Shown in pieces: positions 23,858-36,852 of a stretch of 64,000 nt of DNA. The stretch comes from Calliphora vicina. Lineage: Eukaryota > Arthropoda > Insecta > Diptera > Calliphoridae. Numbering within the stretch: position 1 is the stretch's first letter; each line of letters begins with the position of its first letter. The position numbers and the translations under genes were made by a program. The notes under the pieces are model-generated. The model had not been told where the DNA came from and searched no databases. It worked only from the letters and a program-made list of their open reading frames with translations. The stretch spans positions 4,586,501 to 4,650,500 of the forward strand of contig NC_088780.1 in assembly GCF_958450345.1 (NCBI RefSeq), written 5' to 3'.

Positions 23858-23932
23858 TGGTGGGATTCGAACCCGCAACCCTCAGATTGATAGTCCAGCG
23901 CAATATCGTCTAGTCTAGTCTCGACAGCAATC
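23858..23932 (-). pseudogene. tRNA-like remnant (tRNA pseudogene or SINE head)
   Basis: On the minus strand GCGGGTTCGAATCCCACC is a textbook T-arm/B-box: loop TTCGAAT, stem pairing at 4 of 5 positions. It is preceded at the right distance by GCGCTGGACTATCAATCTGA, which resembles a D-stem end plus anticodon arm. The anticodon stem pairs poorly, and no 7-bp acceptor stem can be completed, so it is not a working tRNA. Confidence 0.45.
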
Positions 23933-24609
23933 AATTATGGTCACCACAATAATATTGTTACGTTATTACCTTTGAAAAAAAAAACAGTAGTTTATTTCCT
24001 TTAAATAAACCGTATTCTTTTGATTGCAAATAAAAGCAGTTTAGTAGTTTAAAATAGTAGCAACTCTTTATTTATTCAAATTTACACACTTTATAATGTA
24101 CAATAATACACTATGTTAATTCTAACAGCGCCTATGATGAACTGACAGAATGCAATTTTCTGTTATTATTTATATACACATTGCCATCTTCTAGTAGTTT
24201 CATGAATTATCTATCTAAGGGAAAAAACTAAAATATTCTATTTCTATAGCTTTTTTTAGCAGCCATGTTAATGTAAGCTGATTTAACAGTTAAGGTTATA
24301 ATACTTTCAAACAATGTTAATAACAGCGTATTATCAGAGTGTTTATAAATATTCTGAATGTTGCAAGCAGACCGTTAAATTCAAATCGTTACTGCAAATT
24401 CGTAACAATATTTCGTCTTTGTGTGTAGAATTAATTATATCCAGGCAAGTTTTTCAAGCAAAAAAGACGATCTAGCTTTATTCGTCGGTTGTCTGTCTTA
24501 AAAGTAAAAAAAAAATAATTTTTGTCAAGAATAAAAAAGAAAGTTTTTTTTACAAAATTTAAATTTTTTGTGAGAAATAAAAATAATTTAAAGTAATAAC
24601 CAGGGAAAC
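23933..24609. other. AT-rich spacer, nothing recognised
   Basis: No gene or clear repeat. An overlapping minus-strand frame at 24431-24655 has no motif. Confidence 0.5.
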
Positions 24610-24712
24610 CAATTATGCAAATGCATGTTTTTCCTGGTGAGTCTAATGGGCACATGGATAAGATATTTACACGTTTCAGAACTATTTAAGAATTTTGGCA
24701 TCGATTTGTTAG

Positions 24713-24825
24713 AGCATATTTTTGCATATTTTACCCATAAATGCATATTTTTGCATATATTGGTTTTAAGAGCATATTTATATCATATATTAGAGCATAT
24801 TTTAATGTTTAATAGCATATTTTTA
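24713..24825. repeat. Array of GCATATTT-like motifs
   Basis: The octamer GCATATTT or a close variant (TGCATATT, AGCATATT, TCATATAT) occurs about eight times at irregular spacing in roughly 110 bp. An ATGCAAATGCAT palindrome lies just upstream near 24615, inside a small CCAGGGAAA / TTTTTCCTGG inverted repeat. Arrays like this occur as subterminal repeats of hAT elements, but no matching second end was found. Confidence 0.55.
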
Positions 24826-24859
24826 AACTCAATTATTTCAAAATGGCAAACAAATTATG

Positions 24860-27800
24860 CACTATTTAAAAGCTGTAAACAATCATAAAAAAACCAACCC
24901 CAGCTAAATTTTGTTGTTATGCACTTAAGTTATTTTCGCGGTCATGGCATGATATGTTCATCCAAAAAAAAAAAAACTATAAATAATTTTAGCACAACTT
25001 ATCAGAATTTCTTTTATTGTATTTTTCTAATCTTTTGTAACAAAACGTGTTTTTTAAAAATAAAACAAAATCTTAACAAAAAAAATACAAAAACCGCGTG
25101 TTGCTGAAACCATAATTTTTGTTAAAGATTCCCCTTTAGCATAAAACAATTTATAATGAAACATCTACAACTGTCTATCTGTCTGTCTGTATAGTTTGTG
25201 TTTTTTTTTTTTTAATTACATAGAAACTGGTTAAAATAAAACAAACGAAATAATCAAATAAAACAATGAAATCGTTGTTTAGTATTTGGCACGGGCTTAT
25301 AAATACACTCACAAAAAAAAAATTGCTTTAAACAATAGAAAACATGTCAAAGTTACTTGCTGTATTTCATTATTGACAAATAGTGGCTGTTAGGCTGCTT
25401 TTCTCGTTGGCAACACATTTTTATACACACAAAAATATTAACAAATTTGAAACGTATAAAAAAAAACTGTTGGTCTTCGAAGACCTTCATAGATAATCAA
25501 CAAAATAAAAGACTTATTTGATGATTAATATATATTTCTTAATAAAATATTACAAAATTTTAAAATAAAGCCCATTTTTTGTTTCTAATCAGTGTGGTGA
25601 GAAATGTGTAATTCAAAATTCTGTAATTGTTTGTTTGTTTGTTTATTTACTCCATGTTGGATTAACTTTGTTTGTAACGGTTTAATTTCTGTAAACAGAA
25701 ATTAAAGAGCATGAGAAAATCTCAGTTTCGTGAGAACATTCTTTCTTCTCCTCCATTTTAAAACCTACCGTGCGCATACTTAATAAACAACTGTGTACAT
25801 GATAATCATACGCCCTGTAATCCTTTGTCAAGTTAAAATTGTGTAATTTAGGCTATTCACAAGTGAGAACGTTTGCAAAATGTGATAAAAAATTTGAAGC
25901 TTCTAAACTAATTTTTGTTTACCATTTTAACATAAGTTCACTTACCTTTTTTACCCGTGAACAGTAAAAATTAATTTTATCTCTGGCTCTTTGTTTTTAG
26001 AAAAACATATTAGCTGCTTTTGCTGGTTATGTTGAAGTTTTCAAACATAAATTCAATCTCTTTTTTAAACCATTTGGGGGATTGGGGGGGATTAAAATAA
26101 GTTTAAATGAAAATGAAAAACCAAAAATTTGAATTTCTTTCTTTTTTTTTAAATGAAAATTTTCATTTTTTCTTTATTTTAAGAAATTAAAATAAATAAA
26201 TAAAATAAATTAGACAAGGGATAAATAAAGTAAAAGGATTTTTTGGGGATTTTTTTTGCTGTTTTCAAAGTATTTGTTTTAATTTGGGCGGATACATCAA
26301 TCTTTATTTAAAAACCTTTTTTGCTTTTTTCATGTGTTTGTTATATTTTACGCTCTCTTTACAATTTTGGATTTCAAAAGCAATTAGTTTTGTTTTTGGT
26401 TTGAATTGTGTGTTTATTTTTCACACCTTTAGAAAGGAAGGGGGTTTTATAGTTTTTTTCAAAGGTGGGTCTCTTTGTTTTTTAGGATTCTTCTTGTTTT
26501 TTTTTTGTTTTATTCATTTAATTTTAAGATTATACAATAATATATTTTATAATTTATAATTTTTGTTTTTGGTTTTTGGTACTTTGTTGTTGTCTTTTTA
26601 TTATTTGTTTAAAAATACTTAAGGCATTTTATATGTAACTTGATTTTCGTTATTTATTTCATTCATTTCACTTATGTTGTAGTTAATGTTTTTTTAGGAA
26701 AGACTTAAGAAGGAATTTTTGAGTTGTTAAGTTATTTATAAATGTTTTTTTAATATTATTTATTTTCTTTAATTTTTATAAGAGTTTTGTTAATTTAAAA
26801 TTCAAAAAAAAAACAGCAAAGCTGTTTATTACAATATTTAGATGTTCGTTTTATATGTATTTGAAATTTGAAATCTCTGTTATTTTCTTTATGCAGGGAT
26901 AGATGATGTATTTGAGTTTTGAAATTACAATAAAGACGCAAATTTTGAAATGCATAGAATTTGTTCAAACATGTTTCATGAATGTTTTAGTTTAACTTTA
27001 AGAAAATACTTTGGAAAAGACTGAAACTTGTGTCAGCTCTTAAATTAATTAATATGCCAACAGAACAATACCCTCACAATACCCTCAAGGGGTTGTGAAA
27101 GAATTTTGGTCCAAAAATAGTCTAACAAAAGTCCTTAATAGTCCATATTGTAATCAATTTCTTGTATATTTTGTATATTTGTTTTTGGGGATAATAAGTT
27201 TTGTGTTTTTTTGTGATTTATTCATGTTAAAATGTTGTTACAAATTATTTGTTTTGTTTTTTTCTGTTATTATTATTATCATAATTATTAATTTTATTAT
27301 TACATATTCTCATATTGCTGTTTAGTTGTTGTTTTGTTTTGTATCTTAGTTATAATTTTGTTCATAAATGCATTTATAAGATTTGTGGGTGTTTTGTTGT
27401 GGTTTAAAGTTTTTGAGAGCGAAATGATGGACATTTGTTCGGTTTTTCTTTTTTTGAATAGCTCCTCAGGTTCTTGGACTTTTGAGCTTAATATTGTTTT
27501 AATATACTTAAAATTAAATGGTATAAAATCTTTGTTTTGTGTGTGAGTAATTGATGATAGTTTTTGTTTTTAAATTTTCCATTATTTTAGTATTTAGTTT
27601 TAGATTTTTTTTTACTTAATTTGATTTCATCACATTAATAAAAGGTTTTTTTGGATTTAAGGTATGATATTTTTCCCATTAGACTTTGTGTATGTATATA
27701 TATATAATATTTTTGTTGAAATTCTTATCATTTTTTTTTTTTTGGTTTTTGTAATAATTTTTTTATTTTTTTGAAAAAATAAAAAAAATATAAAATCTTT

Positions 27801-30357
27801 TTTAATTTTTCTTATTTTGTTTTGTCTTCTCATTTTAAATTAAATATTTATTTTGTTTTTTTCATTTTGTATGAAATCCAATGGTTATATTTATGTTTTG
27901 TTTTTTTTTATTATTATAAGTATTTATAAGAGATTGATTATAACTTTTTGTTGGTATTTATAGTAATTTTTGTTGTTTAAAATTAAGTTTTTGGTTTTTT
28001 GTTTGTTAATTAATTTTAATTTATAATGGCACACCAAACGCACGCAATTCGTTTTAATTCATTGTATATAAAGTTAGATTTAACACCATGAGTTTAATTT
28101 ATTCAATTGTTTTGTTTTTATTTTTATTATTATATATTATATAGTTTAATTCTGTTTACATATTTTCTTTTTTTTTTGGTATTTTTAAGATTATTATAAT
28201 TAAAAAGTAAATACAATATTAAAAAAGTAGTAATTAATGCAAAATTGTTTAATGTTAGAGAAATTCTAAACCAAATTCTTTATTTGTATCGAAAAGCCGT
28301 ATGCACATTTGTAAAAGCTTTTCTTAAGCTAGAAGAATTTTGTTGCAGGAACCAAATATAATTTTCACTTTGCTTTAAGTTACAAAGTAAAACCTATTTG
28401 TTTTTGAAATTGTTTAGTTTAATTTTATTTAATTAAATTCACTTAAGATTCATTTCTTGTTTTGTTTTTTTGTTTTCTTTTTATTATTGTTAATAAAACA
28501 TTTCTACACTATAAGGCAAACCGTTAAGTAAATCCTACATGATTGATGATTACAAAATTTTATGATTTTTTTTATTATTTATATCAATATATTTTATTTT
28601 CTTTTCTTTATTTTTATATTTTTCTTTTAAATTGGAAGGATTTTTTTGTTTTGTTTTTATTTTATTTATTTATGTATTTATTTTTATATTTTTTATTTTT
28701 TTGTTAAAGATGTTTCACAACCACATAATTTTATTATTAACAGAAAAACAAATGGCTTTTCAATACCCACGGTATAACAGTTTTTTTAGCCTTAAGTTTA
28801 CTTTTTGGTTAAATCAAATGTTATCTCAATTGAATACTCCTTTTAAAAGTCTTTGGCCTTATTAAATTTAGTAAATTTTTGGGTATATATTACAGTACAT
28901 ACTTTGTTTATTATGTTTACAAAATGTCGTAGCCATTTTTCATAAACCAACAACAACATTAGACAGTTGGCAATTGTCTGACAATTGCTTTTGCATCACA
29001 CTCTTTTTCTGTAATGGCGAAATAGAGACAAAATAAAAAAAAACAATGGAGAAAATAAACAGAGACAAATTAATTTTATGTTGATGTTGCCATATTTCAG
29101 CTGGTTTGCGTAAGGTCGCCACTAAGTAGAAGTAATAGAAATAATGCAAAGATTTTTAATGGAAAATTAAACAATTATCTCGAGTTGTGATTTTGTAGAG
29201 TATGCGGCTAATGAATTTAAAGCAAGATTATGTTAAAGCAAGTTATTGTTTTCTATTAATAAGCAAATTATTAAATAATATTTGAGGGTTTAATCTACAG
29301 TCTACAATCTGAATGATAATGATAACTATAAAATTCCCTAAATTATCATGGCTGCCGCAATTTTTTATTTTTAAATTGCTTTGAGTTTTTGCTATTTTTA
29401 AATTTGTTTCTTGTTTCGGTTTTTACCGAGAAAAGGCCTAAAACCGTCAATTATTTTTCGAGTTATGTTTTTGAATTATTTTCAGTAGAAAAAGTCAAAA
29501 GTTAAGGTAATTTCCAAAAAAAAAAAACAATACAATTTTTATGGAAAAAGCAGACTTAACAGTGAATAACAGATGTTAGATCCAATTTCACTAAAGTCAA
29601 ATCAATGTCAATTTCTTTAAATTGATGAAGTAGCGTGCTGATGAAGTTTAAATCTTTATTGATCATAAATCCAAATGTTTTATAAATAAGAGATTTTTTT
29701 AGTATTTTAACTTATTATTTAAACTACAATATTAGCTTGGGAATATTTTTTAAACATTTTAGACAGAATTGTATTTTGGAAAATAGAACTGAATTCGACT
29801 TACAAAATTAGTTTATCTAAAGCTTTAACCAAGTTGACCATTAAACTAAGATAAAAGTGTATTTATTAGTGGTATTCAACACATGATGCATGTTAGATTG
29901 CAAAAGCTTACTAATGCAATTTGTTGTCAATGAATGTAAAGTTAGAAACAATGTTTACAAAGCAAATACCTAACAAATATGGCAACATTTTAGCAAAAAT
30001 TGATTTTTTCTATTTTCTTTCCCTTTCGCTATGATTTTAATTTAGCCATATTGAAAAGAGAAATTTATTGAGAAAAACTATTTTGCAAGACACTGAAATT
30101 AACCTTTATTAACAGAAAATAAACCATCGTTTTTAAAAGGTGAAAAGGTAGAAATACATAGACCAGGTTTAAGACTCCGTAACTTTACGACCAAAAATCC
30201 TTTCGCATGGAAAGGAGTATCCGCTTTATATTGGAATCTTCATAAACATCTTTGTACAAAATAGCGATATTTTGCCGATTTTAAATGCTTTAAACTTTGT
30301 AATCTTATTTTATGTTTTTGTCTAATTTTCAACAAGTCATAGTTTGGAAACCGATAG
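24860..30357. other. Gene-poor DNA with a strongly T-rich block
   Basis: No protein or RNA gene recognised. From about 26.1 to 28.9 kb the plus strand is dominated by T with interspersed G (TTTTGTTTT-type words), so the minus strand is A-rich with C, the pattern of fly UTRs. Listed frames (26284-26559, 27095-27546, 28632-28865) are long only because T-rich DNA lacks stop codons; they encode Phe/Leu/Ile runs without motifs. Confidence 0.5.
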
Positions 30358-30895
30358 TTTTTATACCCTTCACCATGAGTATATAAGTTTATCCGTCTGT
30401 ATTTTGAAATTAAAATTTCCATAGTCCCTGAATAACGTACACACTCGATTCATACCGCTATAGACCCAGTTCGGTTACTATTTAAAATCGAGAAAATCGG
30501 CCACGAAATGGCGGAAACATAAGAAAAAAACCAGGACAACCTCGATGTTTGACCTATTTTTTATTTATATATATATTGATTACTAAGTCAATAATATAGA
30601 CAAAATGGTTATCTAATGATAGATATTTCAAGGACGCCATAGTAAGTCGGACCTATAATGGGTCAAAATCGGGAAAACTATTTTTAGCACAATTTTTTTC
30701 ACCAAAAACAAATTCTATCTTCAAATTTTTCACTAATAAATTTAAAAAAAATATATAAAAAAAACATTTTTTGATCTAAAAAAATTAAAAAAAAAAAAAT
30801 TTTTGAATAAAAAAATTATTTTGTTTCCCTAAAATTATTTAAAATTTTTATTTGAAAGTGATTCGGCACAGCCGAATATAGCCCTATTACTTGTT
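30358..30895 (+). mobile_element. Family A repeat, near full-length copy (g)
   Basis: Starts TTTTATACCCTTCACCATGA after T-runs, has the conserved core with TCTAATGATAGATATTTCAA, and ends with the ATTCGGCACAGCCGAATATA hairpin followed by CCCTATTACTTGT. The CCGTCTG block is shortened. Confidence 0.85.
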
Positions 30896-33800
30896 TTTCA
30901 TTAAAATCGTTGCTATATTAGCAACATTTTTGGCCATTTTGACATGGATTTTGCAATTATTTCACATTTGATTTGAATTATAATAGAATTCAATTCGAAA
31001 AGAAAATATTTCAAATTTTTATTCTTTACACATTGTAAGTATTTCAAAAAAAGTTTACTTTGGAATCGATTAAGGTAAACTTAAGGCTTAATTAAACACT
31101 TTTTATGAAATTTTTTAAAATTCTGTTAAAAGTTATTTTTTTAAACAATTTTGCATTATTGCTGTTCTAATAATTTGTTTTTTTTTTTTTTTTGTATGTT
31201 AAAACTATTGATCCTTTAGATTTAAAGATTTTACAAATTTAAAATTACAACTCTACATTAAATTTTTATTTTTGTTTTGTTTTACTTGATTTTAAAGGAA
31301 ATTTTACATTTAATACATTTAATTTATATGGTTTTGTTTGTTGTGGTTTTTAATACGTACATTTAAAAATTTTGTTATGTTTAGTGAGAATTTATAATTT
31401 GTTTTTGTTTGCTATTATAGTTGTTATTTTTATTTGTTTTTTATTAATAGTAATATATTTATAATTTTAACATAATTTGTACAATCAAGTAATGATTATG
31501 GCATTTCTTCTTGTGTGTGTGTTTTTTTTTTTTTTTGGTTTTTAATAATTGAAAACTGTTTTAGGATCACTTGCAATATTTTTGTTTTTAATGAAATTTG
31601 TTAACAAAGTAATTCAGTGATCATATTTGTTTGTTGGTTTTCTTTATAATTTTCAATATTTTGTTTGTCAATAAATTTATGTAAATACAAAAATCACAGA
31701 GAATTATATGATTATAGTTTTTCTTTCCAAATGTTTTAGATGCAATTCTTTATAATTTTTAGCTTTTTTTTTGTTGTTTATTTTAAGAGGTTTTGTGTCT
31801 TTGTTTATAATAAATTTTAAGTTTTTTTTTAACCTTTTGTTAATTATTTTAATCATTTTTGCTAAATTTTGTTTTGTTTTGGGGGGGGAAGGTTAATTTT
31901 ATTTACTGCACACTTATTAATTTAAAAAAATTAGTATGAAAACAAACATAAACTGAATAATTTTCTAAATTTATTTTAAAAAAACAGACATATTTTAGAG
32001 TATCAATTTGTGACATGCCTGTTTGTTTATCTGGGAGAAATAAAAATTGTTATTATCATCATCATTTTTATAAATATTATCTTTGTTTAGAATATTATTT
32101 TTAGATTTCAATTTAAACTTTTTTTAAAGTTCTTACAGTTTTTTCATGTTTTATTTTTGTTGGTTTCCCAAAACCCATTTATAAAAATCATTTTCTTTGT
32201 TGATTGATTATACTTTTTTTTGTTTTGTTTTTTAAATAATTTTTATTTAATTTTTTTAAATTTACTAGTTTGGTGTCGTCTGTTGTTGGTTGGTTTGTTA
32301 GTTAGTTTTCCATGATTTTGGTTCCCTAAAAATTAGCATTGTTGTTAATTTACCAAAGTTTTAATTTAGTTTAATTAATATATTAATGTATATACTAATT
32401 TGTTGTTGTTTTAATTATAACTAATACTTATTAGTAAAAACCATTTTTTTTTAAGAAAACTGTTGCAAGAAACTTTATCAAAGTTTTGTTTATAGAATAT
32501 TTTGTTAATATCAACTGCTTACAAATTTGTTAAATGATTTGTTTAAGAAAAAGTTGTTGGTGGTGGTGAGTTTCATAAATATAAACTGAACTGTCTGCTT
32601 TTTATCTGATTTTTTTTTTATCTCATTTACGGAGTTTTCTTTAACCATAACAACAGGACTGTGAGACATTTTCTTTTAGATTTCCGCCATTTTGTTTTTT
32701 TTTTTTTTTTTGTTTCAGAACAGTTGTTTGTGTAGCTATATTAAATTATTTAGATTTTTAGATTTTTTTTCGATATTTCTTTATAATGATTCTCATAACA
32801 CATAGAATAGAAAATGTTTAATAACAATTTTAGTTCATATGGTTTCCATTTACATATTTTAGAGTTAGTAGTAGTAGTAGGTGTTTATAAAAAGATATAG
32901 TAGATATTTGATAATTTTTGTTAGAGGAATGCCATTTTATTATTGCTTTATTCTTACCTAAATGATTTTTTACCATTATGACTTGGCTAAAAAGGACAAA
33001 ATCTGCTCTGTTCTGCAAAGAGAATCTCAATAACGTTTTCATTGTTAAAAACGAATTCACACGAAACCATTCGTTTTACTTTAGAAACACCTAATATTTT
33101 CATTTACTAGCTTTTTTGTGAAAATCACTCAATTTTGAAAACGATTCGATTTACAGAACAGGGTCGTTTAATATCAAGATTAATTCAATTAATGACATTA
33201 CATTTCAATATTATCAAATCATTAGTTTTGCATTAATTTTCTATTTATTTCAGAATTTTGTATTTATTTTTATCTGAATTATAAAGACAACATTAATTTT
33301 CCTAAGCAATCGTCTTTTTTAAACATTTAAAAAAAATTTTTAAATAACACAAGATATACATAATTATGCACTTCATTTTGTAAGTATTTTATAATAAATC
33401 ATAGCTAATAAAATCCGTATATGTATTTCAAAATATTTAAAATAAAATACATTTTTTTTAATTTAATTGTTCATTCTTTTTGGATTTTTTTTCATAATAA
33501 AAAAACTTTTTTTAAAAAATTCACTTAAACTTTTACTAAATCCCTCGTAGGCTATTTTTACCTTAGACTTATTAATATAATTTGGCGATTACATAAAATA
33601 AATATTGATTTTTATTTAAAAATTAAAATTTTTTTGTATTTTCAATATCTATTTATTTTATGCCGTAAAGACAATCAAACAAACAAAATTCTAATAAAAC
33701 TTGGGCAATCTGCCAGTATTAAGAATGTTGCCAAACGAAACAAAACAACAACACGAATGTTTTTGCCAGCCAACACTAAGCAAAACAAAAACAAAAAAAC

Positions 33801-34159
33801 AACAACTAAAGTCAACGACTGAGGTAAAACTAAAAATGAAAAACAAAATAAAAAAAAATTAATGAAAATAAAGAAAAGAATTTTACGCGATTACGCTTCT
33901 GTTACGTCAAATAAAAAATTTCTTAGAAAATAAAGAAAAACAAATGAAAACAATTTTAACAAAAAAATTCTTACTGTGTTTATGCAAAACAAATAATGTG
34001 ATGAAAAATTTGTCTATTTTTAAAAAAATCAAAAAAAATACCATCATCCAACGTCTGCCCCCATAAAATTAAGAAATCGAACAAGAGGTAAACAATTTAC
34101 TTTTTTGGGCATTTTTCAAACAAATTTATATGTTGGCATACACTTAGCAAAATAGTTTG
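30896..34159. other. Gene-poor DNA, T-rich 31.1-32.9 kb
   Basis: No gene recognised. The T-rich skew of 26.1-28.9 kb resumes at about 31.1-32.9 kb, separated from it by the family A copy at 30358-30895 and its flanks. From about 33.7 kb the skew reverses to A-rich. Confidence 0.45.
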
Positions 34160-34939
34160 AGCATGAATTTTAAATTTGTTTAAACTTAAATTCCGAGTTC
34201 CCAAAACAATTAGATTTGCGCTCCCAAACGACCCGAGCATTATCAACGGCCGAAGATTATCAACACAGCGACAACTGTCTCAACCAAGTCTTTTCCCCAG
34301 GAAACATCTCTCGACAACAATAAAACTGTTACAACATTTCAATTTCCTATTTCTGCACTTGATCCATTTTTTATAATAAATATTTCAAATAGTCGCCTTT
34401 ACAACGAATGATGGTTTACAACCAAAAACTTCGCTTACAACAAATAAATTTGCTCTGGCCTTCAGAGTTTGTTGTAACCAGAATACCACTCGATTTTGGA
34501 ATAAAGAATTCCTGTCTCAGCAGTTCATTCCCGTCGAAAATGCATTTAGAATTTAGAAAAAGCTGTCTTGGAATGTTTGAAATTTAAAATAATTTTTAGA
34601 GTTCAATAAGGAAAAACTTTTCAATTCAAGATGAAAAACACGATTAGTGGAGTCCACAAAATATAAATTGGGCTGCTGAAATATGTTCTAAAATTAAAAT
34701 CATTTACTATATTATTCGGAAATTCAAAGTACATATAACGTTTGAAAATTTTTAAAACCCGGTTTCGGTCGGACTCTATTTTGTTAGAATTTAAAAGGAA
34801 TTCATCTACATTAAAATAATGTTTTTTCTAATAAGGATTGATTGATGTTAACAATCGGTAGCGGTCACGTGCTGACGCCAAGAGCGGCACGTCCAAATAA
34901 TAACACTTCATTAACAAGTACTTTAGTGCAAACGTCAGA
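34160..34939. other. Less AT-rich unassigned stretch
   Basis: About 34190-34560 has a composition unlike its flanks, with CCGAGCATTATCAACGGCCG and an AATAAA later on. It could be part of a solo LTR or another repeat, but no TG/CA ends or target duplication could be paired. The 66-codon frame there has no motif. Confidence 0.3.
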
Positions 34940-35350
34940 ATCATTATTTTCAAATCATATTTTGGATGAATGGCTATGTTAGCAAGCACAATTGATGTAC
35001 ATATATTGGACGACGCCAATCCACACGATGTTCACCAGGAGGTTTAGTTTATGGTTTAGAGCGAATTTGGAATCACTCTTCTTCGAAACCCTCATTAGTA
35101 AGGCTATCTCAATCAACGAAAAGCGCTACAGAAAAATGACAACCAATTTATAATTGGCCCAAATTGAACGATATGGTCTCGGACGACTTGTGGTTTAGAG
35201 CGGAATGCTCTAGCTGTCACTCTGCGAAAGTCACAATGGACATTCTACATAAACGATTAGAGGGTACTACGACCTCTCCTAATTAACCCCTCTAGACTAT
35301 TCCTGATGGGGTTTCTGGGCTCAATCGACCGATGCCTCCTGTCAATATAA
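34940..35350 (+). pseudogene. Tc1/mariner-superfamily transposase fragment (third type)
   Basis: Joined frames give, in order, FWMNGYVSKHN, DANPHDVHQEV, a FSLWFRANLESLFFETLIS stretch corresponding to the VTVWC...GPYFFE block, RYRKM, WPKLNDMVSDDLWF, CSSCHSAKVTMDILHKRLEG and LFLMGFLGSIDR. These match the order of the catalytic core in the IS630/Tc1/mariner group carrying WFQQDGATCHTA and FFLWG motifs. The QQDG Asp position reads RAEC, so that catalytic residue is lost. No terminal repeats were found. It differs from the three other transposase types in the window. Confidence 0.7.
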
Positions 35351-35389
35351 AACAAGTTCAGATTATGTTTTTTGCAGCCATATTCTACA

Positions 35390-35800
35390 AGTAACACAAA
35401 ACTTATCACATGACTCGTTCTAAGGTAATGGGACTAGTTCTAACACTTTATTGAAAGCGAACTGTCACTGTAATTTGCAACTTTTTGTCACTGTGAAATC
35501 ACGGAACTAAACCAAAAGCTCCTATTCTTTTATGGATACTAAAACGCTGATCAAAATATTTGATTATAATTAATTGAATATATTCACCCTTATCGTGGTT
35601 GGCGTAAACGTCATATGCCTACGACTGTTTCGTACTAGATTAAAGATAAAATGCAAACTGTTTCTTTAATCTAGTACGAAACTGTCGTAGGCGTATGACG
35701 TTTACGCCAACCACGATAAGGGTGATTATTTACCAAATGTGAAACTTCATTGATAAATTGTAAACATTTTTCCACAAGTGGACAAGACAATTGACACAAA
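35390..35800. repeat. Dispersed repeat, copy 2, with nested palindrome
   Basis: Same ordered motifs as 20285-20470 (TAACACAAAACTTATCACAT, AGTTCTAACACTTTAT, CATTGATAAATTGTAAAC), interrupted by the palindromic element at 35584-35725. Confidence 0.45.
35584..35725. mobile_element. 142-bp near-perfect palindromic MITE
   Basis: Arms of about 62 bp, 35584-35645 and 35664-35725, are reverse complements with almost no mismatches (TCACCCTTATCGTGGTTGGC at the outer end), around an 18-bp loop. The termini TCACCC(C/T)TATCG are shared with the longer family F elements at 36369-36620 and 63406-63668. The low divergence of the arms suggests a recent or gene-converted copy. Confidence 0.88.
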
Positions 35801-36324
35801 TTTACGCAGGCACAGGTCTATTTTCCTGGTATAGAGCAACAATATCTGATATACATATTCATGTTAGTAAATTATTTGGATGCTTCGGAAAGTTATTTTC
35901 CACAGCTGGACGATCAGTCCGACATCTCTATCTATAAGCCTCCAGAAAAGGTCAGTGAAATTTGACACACACGTTACGGAATTAAAGATATGTATTGCAA
36001 TGATGGACATAGTCAAATGTCGATGTTCTGAATAAGGTGCAAAAACTCACCTTAAGATGTAAGAGGTCAAAGGTCATAAAATATCTCACTTTTCATGGGT
36101 TCTTGAAGCAATATTCTAAATTTTTTCCCACAAAATTTTTCGAATTACATATTTAGTTTTCGTTATGTGTTTTTTAACCTCAGTATATTCAATATCAAGT
36201 GTTTGTGATTAAATTATCGTGAGAGTATGTAATTATTGATCTAATGTAAGGAAATTTGATACTCAAAAACTAATTCCGTTTTTAGATATTATTGGCTTGG
36301 AAAATAAAGTTTCGTAAAGCTGAA

Positions 36325-36750
36325 ACAAAAAATTACCGCATACGATATCGAGTAAAACTGATCGTAATTCACCCCTATCGGCAATAACATGTGAAATTTT
36401 GTTCCCATGAAATATCCATTTCCCTCGAAGGGAAAATTGCTATCGGGAATATCACGATGAACTTTACATTCACAATAGTTGATTTTGTTCGTTACAGCTG
36501 TTTATTGTTTACAAAATTCCATCTACAAATTTGACAAGTGGAATTTTTTCAGGTGAACAAAGTTGATGTACGAAAAAATGAAAATATTTCATGTGAAATA
36601 TTGATTCTTGATAGGGGTGATTTCATCTGATTTGAGATATGTCATTCGATATCGAGCAAGAAATGTAGTACATTTTATTATAATTTCGATATCGAAATCA
36701 TGTTTCGATACGATATCTCTTTCGATAACGAATGTGGTAATTCGGCCCCC
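36325..36750. mobile_element. Element with GAATTACC ends, carrying family F
   Basis: Outer arms carry AATTACCGCATACGATATCG on the left and the inverse of a GAATTACCACATTCG-type end on the right, with several ATATCGAAAT motifs. The family F element 36369-36620 sits inside. Boundaries are approximate. Confidence 0.45.
36369..36620. mobile_element. Family F MITE, copy 1
   Basis: 252 bp with ends TCACCCCTATCG / GATAGGGGTGA. Subterminal motifs are ATGTGAAATTTTGTTCCCAT and its inverse-like TTTCATGTGAAATATTGATT. It aligns over its length with 63406-63668. Confidence 0.82.
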
Positions 36751-36852
36751 TGACTTTTCATTCCTACCAACACAAACATTTTAAAATTGGTTTTCTCCAA
36801 TTTCACTATGAAATTTCTTCACATAAATTTGTCACTCAAATCAATGTTCCAC

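Noticed and set aside
26284..28865. Several 70-90-codon Phe/Leu-rich frames
   Set aside because: Long only because T-rich DNA is poor in stop codons; no domains, no plausible starts, amino-acid runs follow base composition.
34160..34560. Possible solo LTR
   Set aside because: An AATAAA and unusual composition are present, but no TG/CA termini, target duplication or primer-binding site could be paired.
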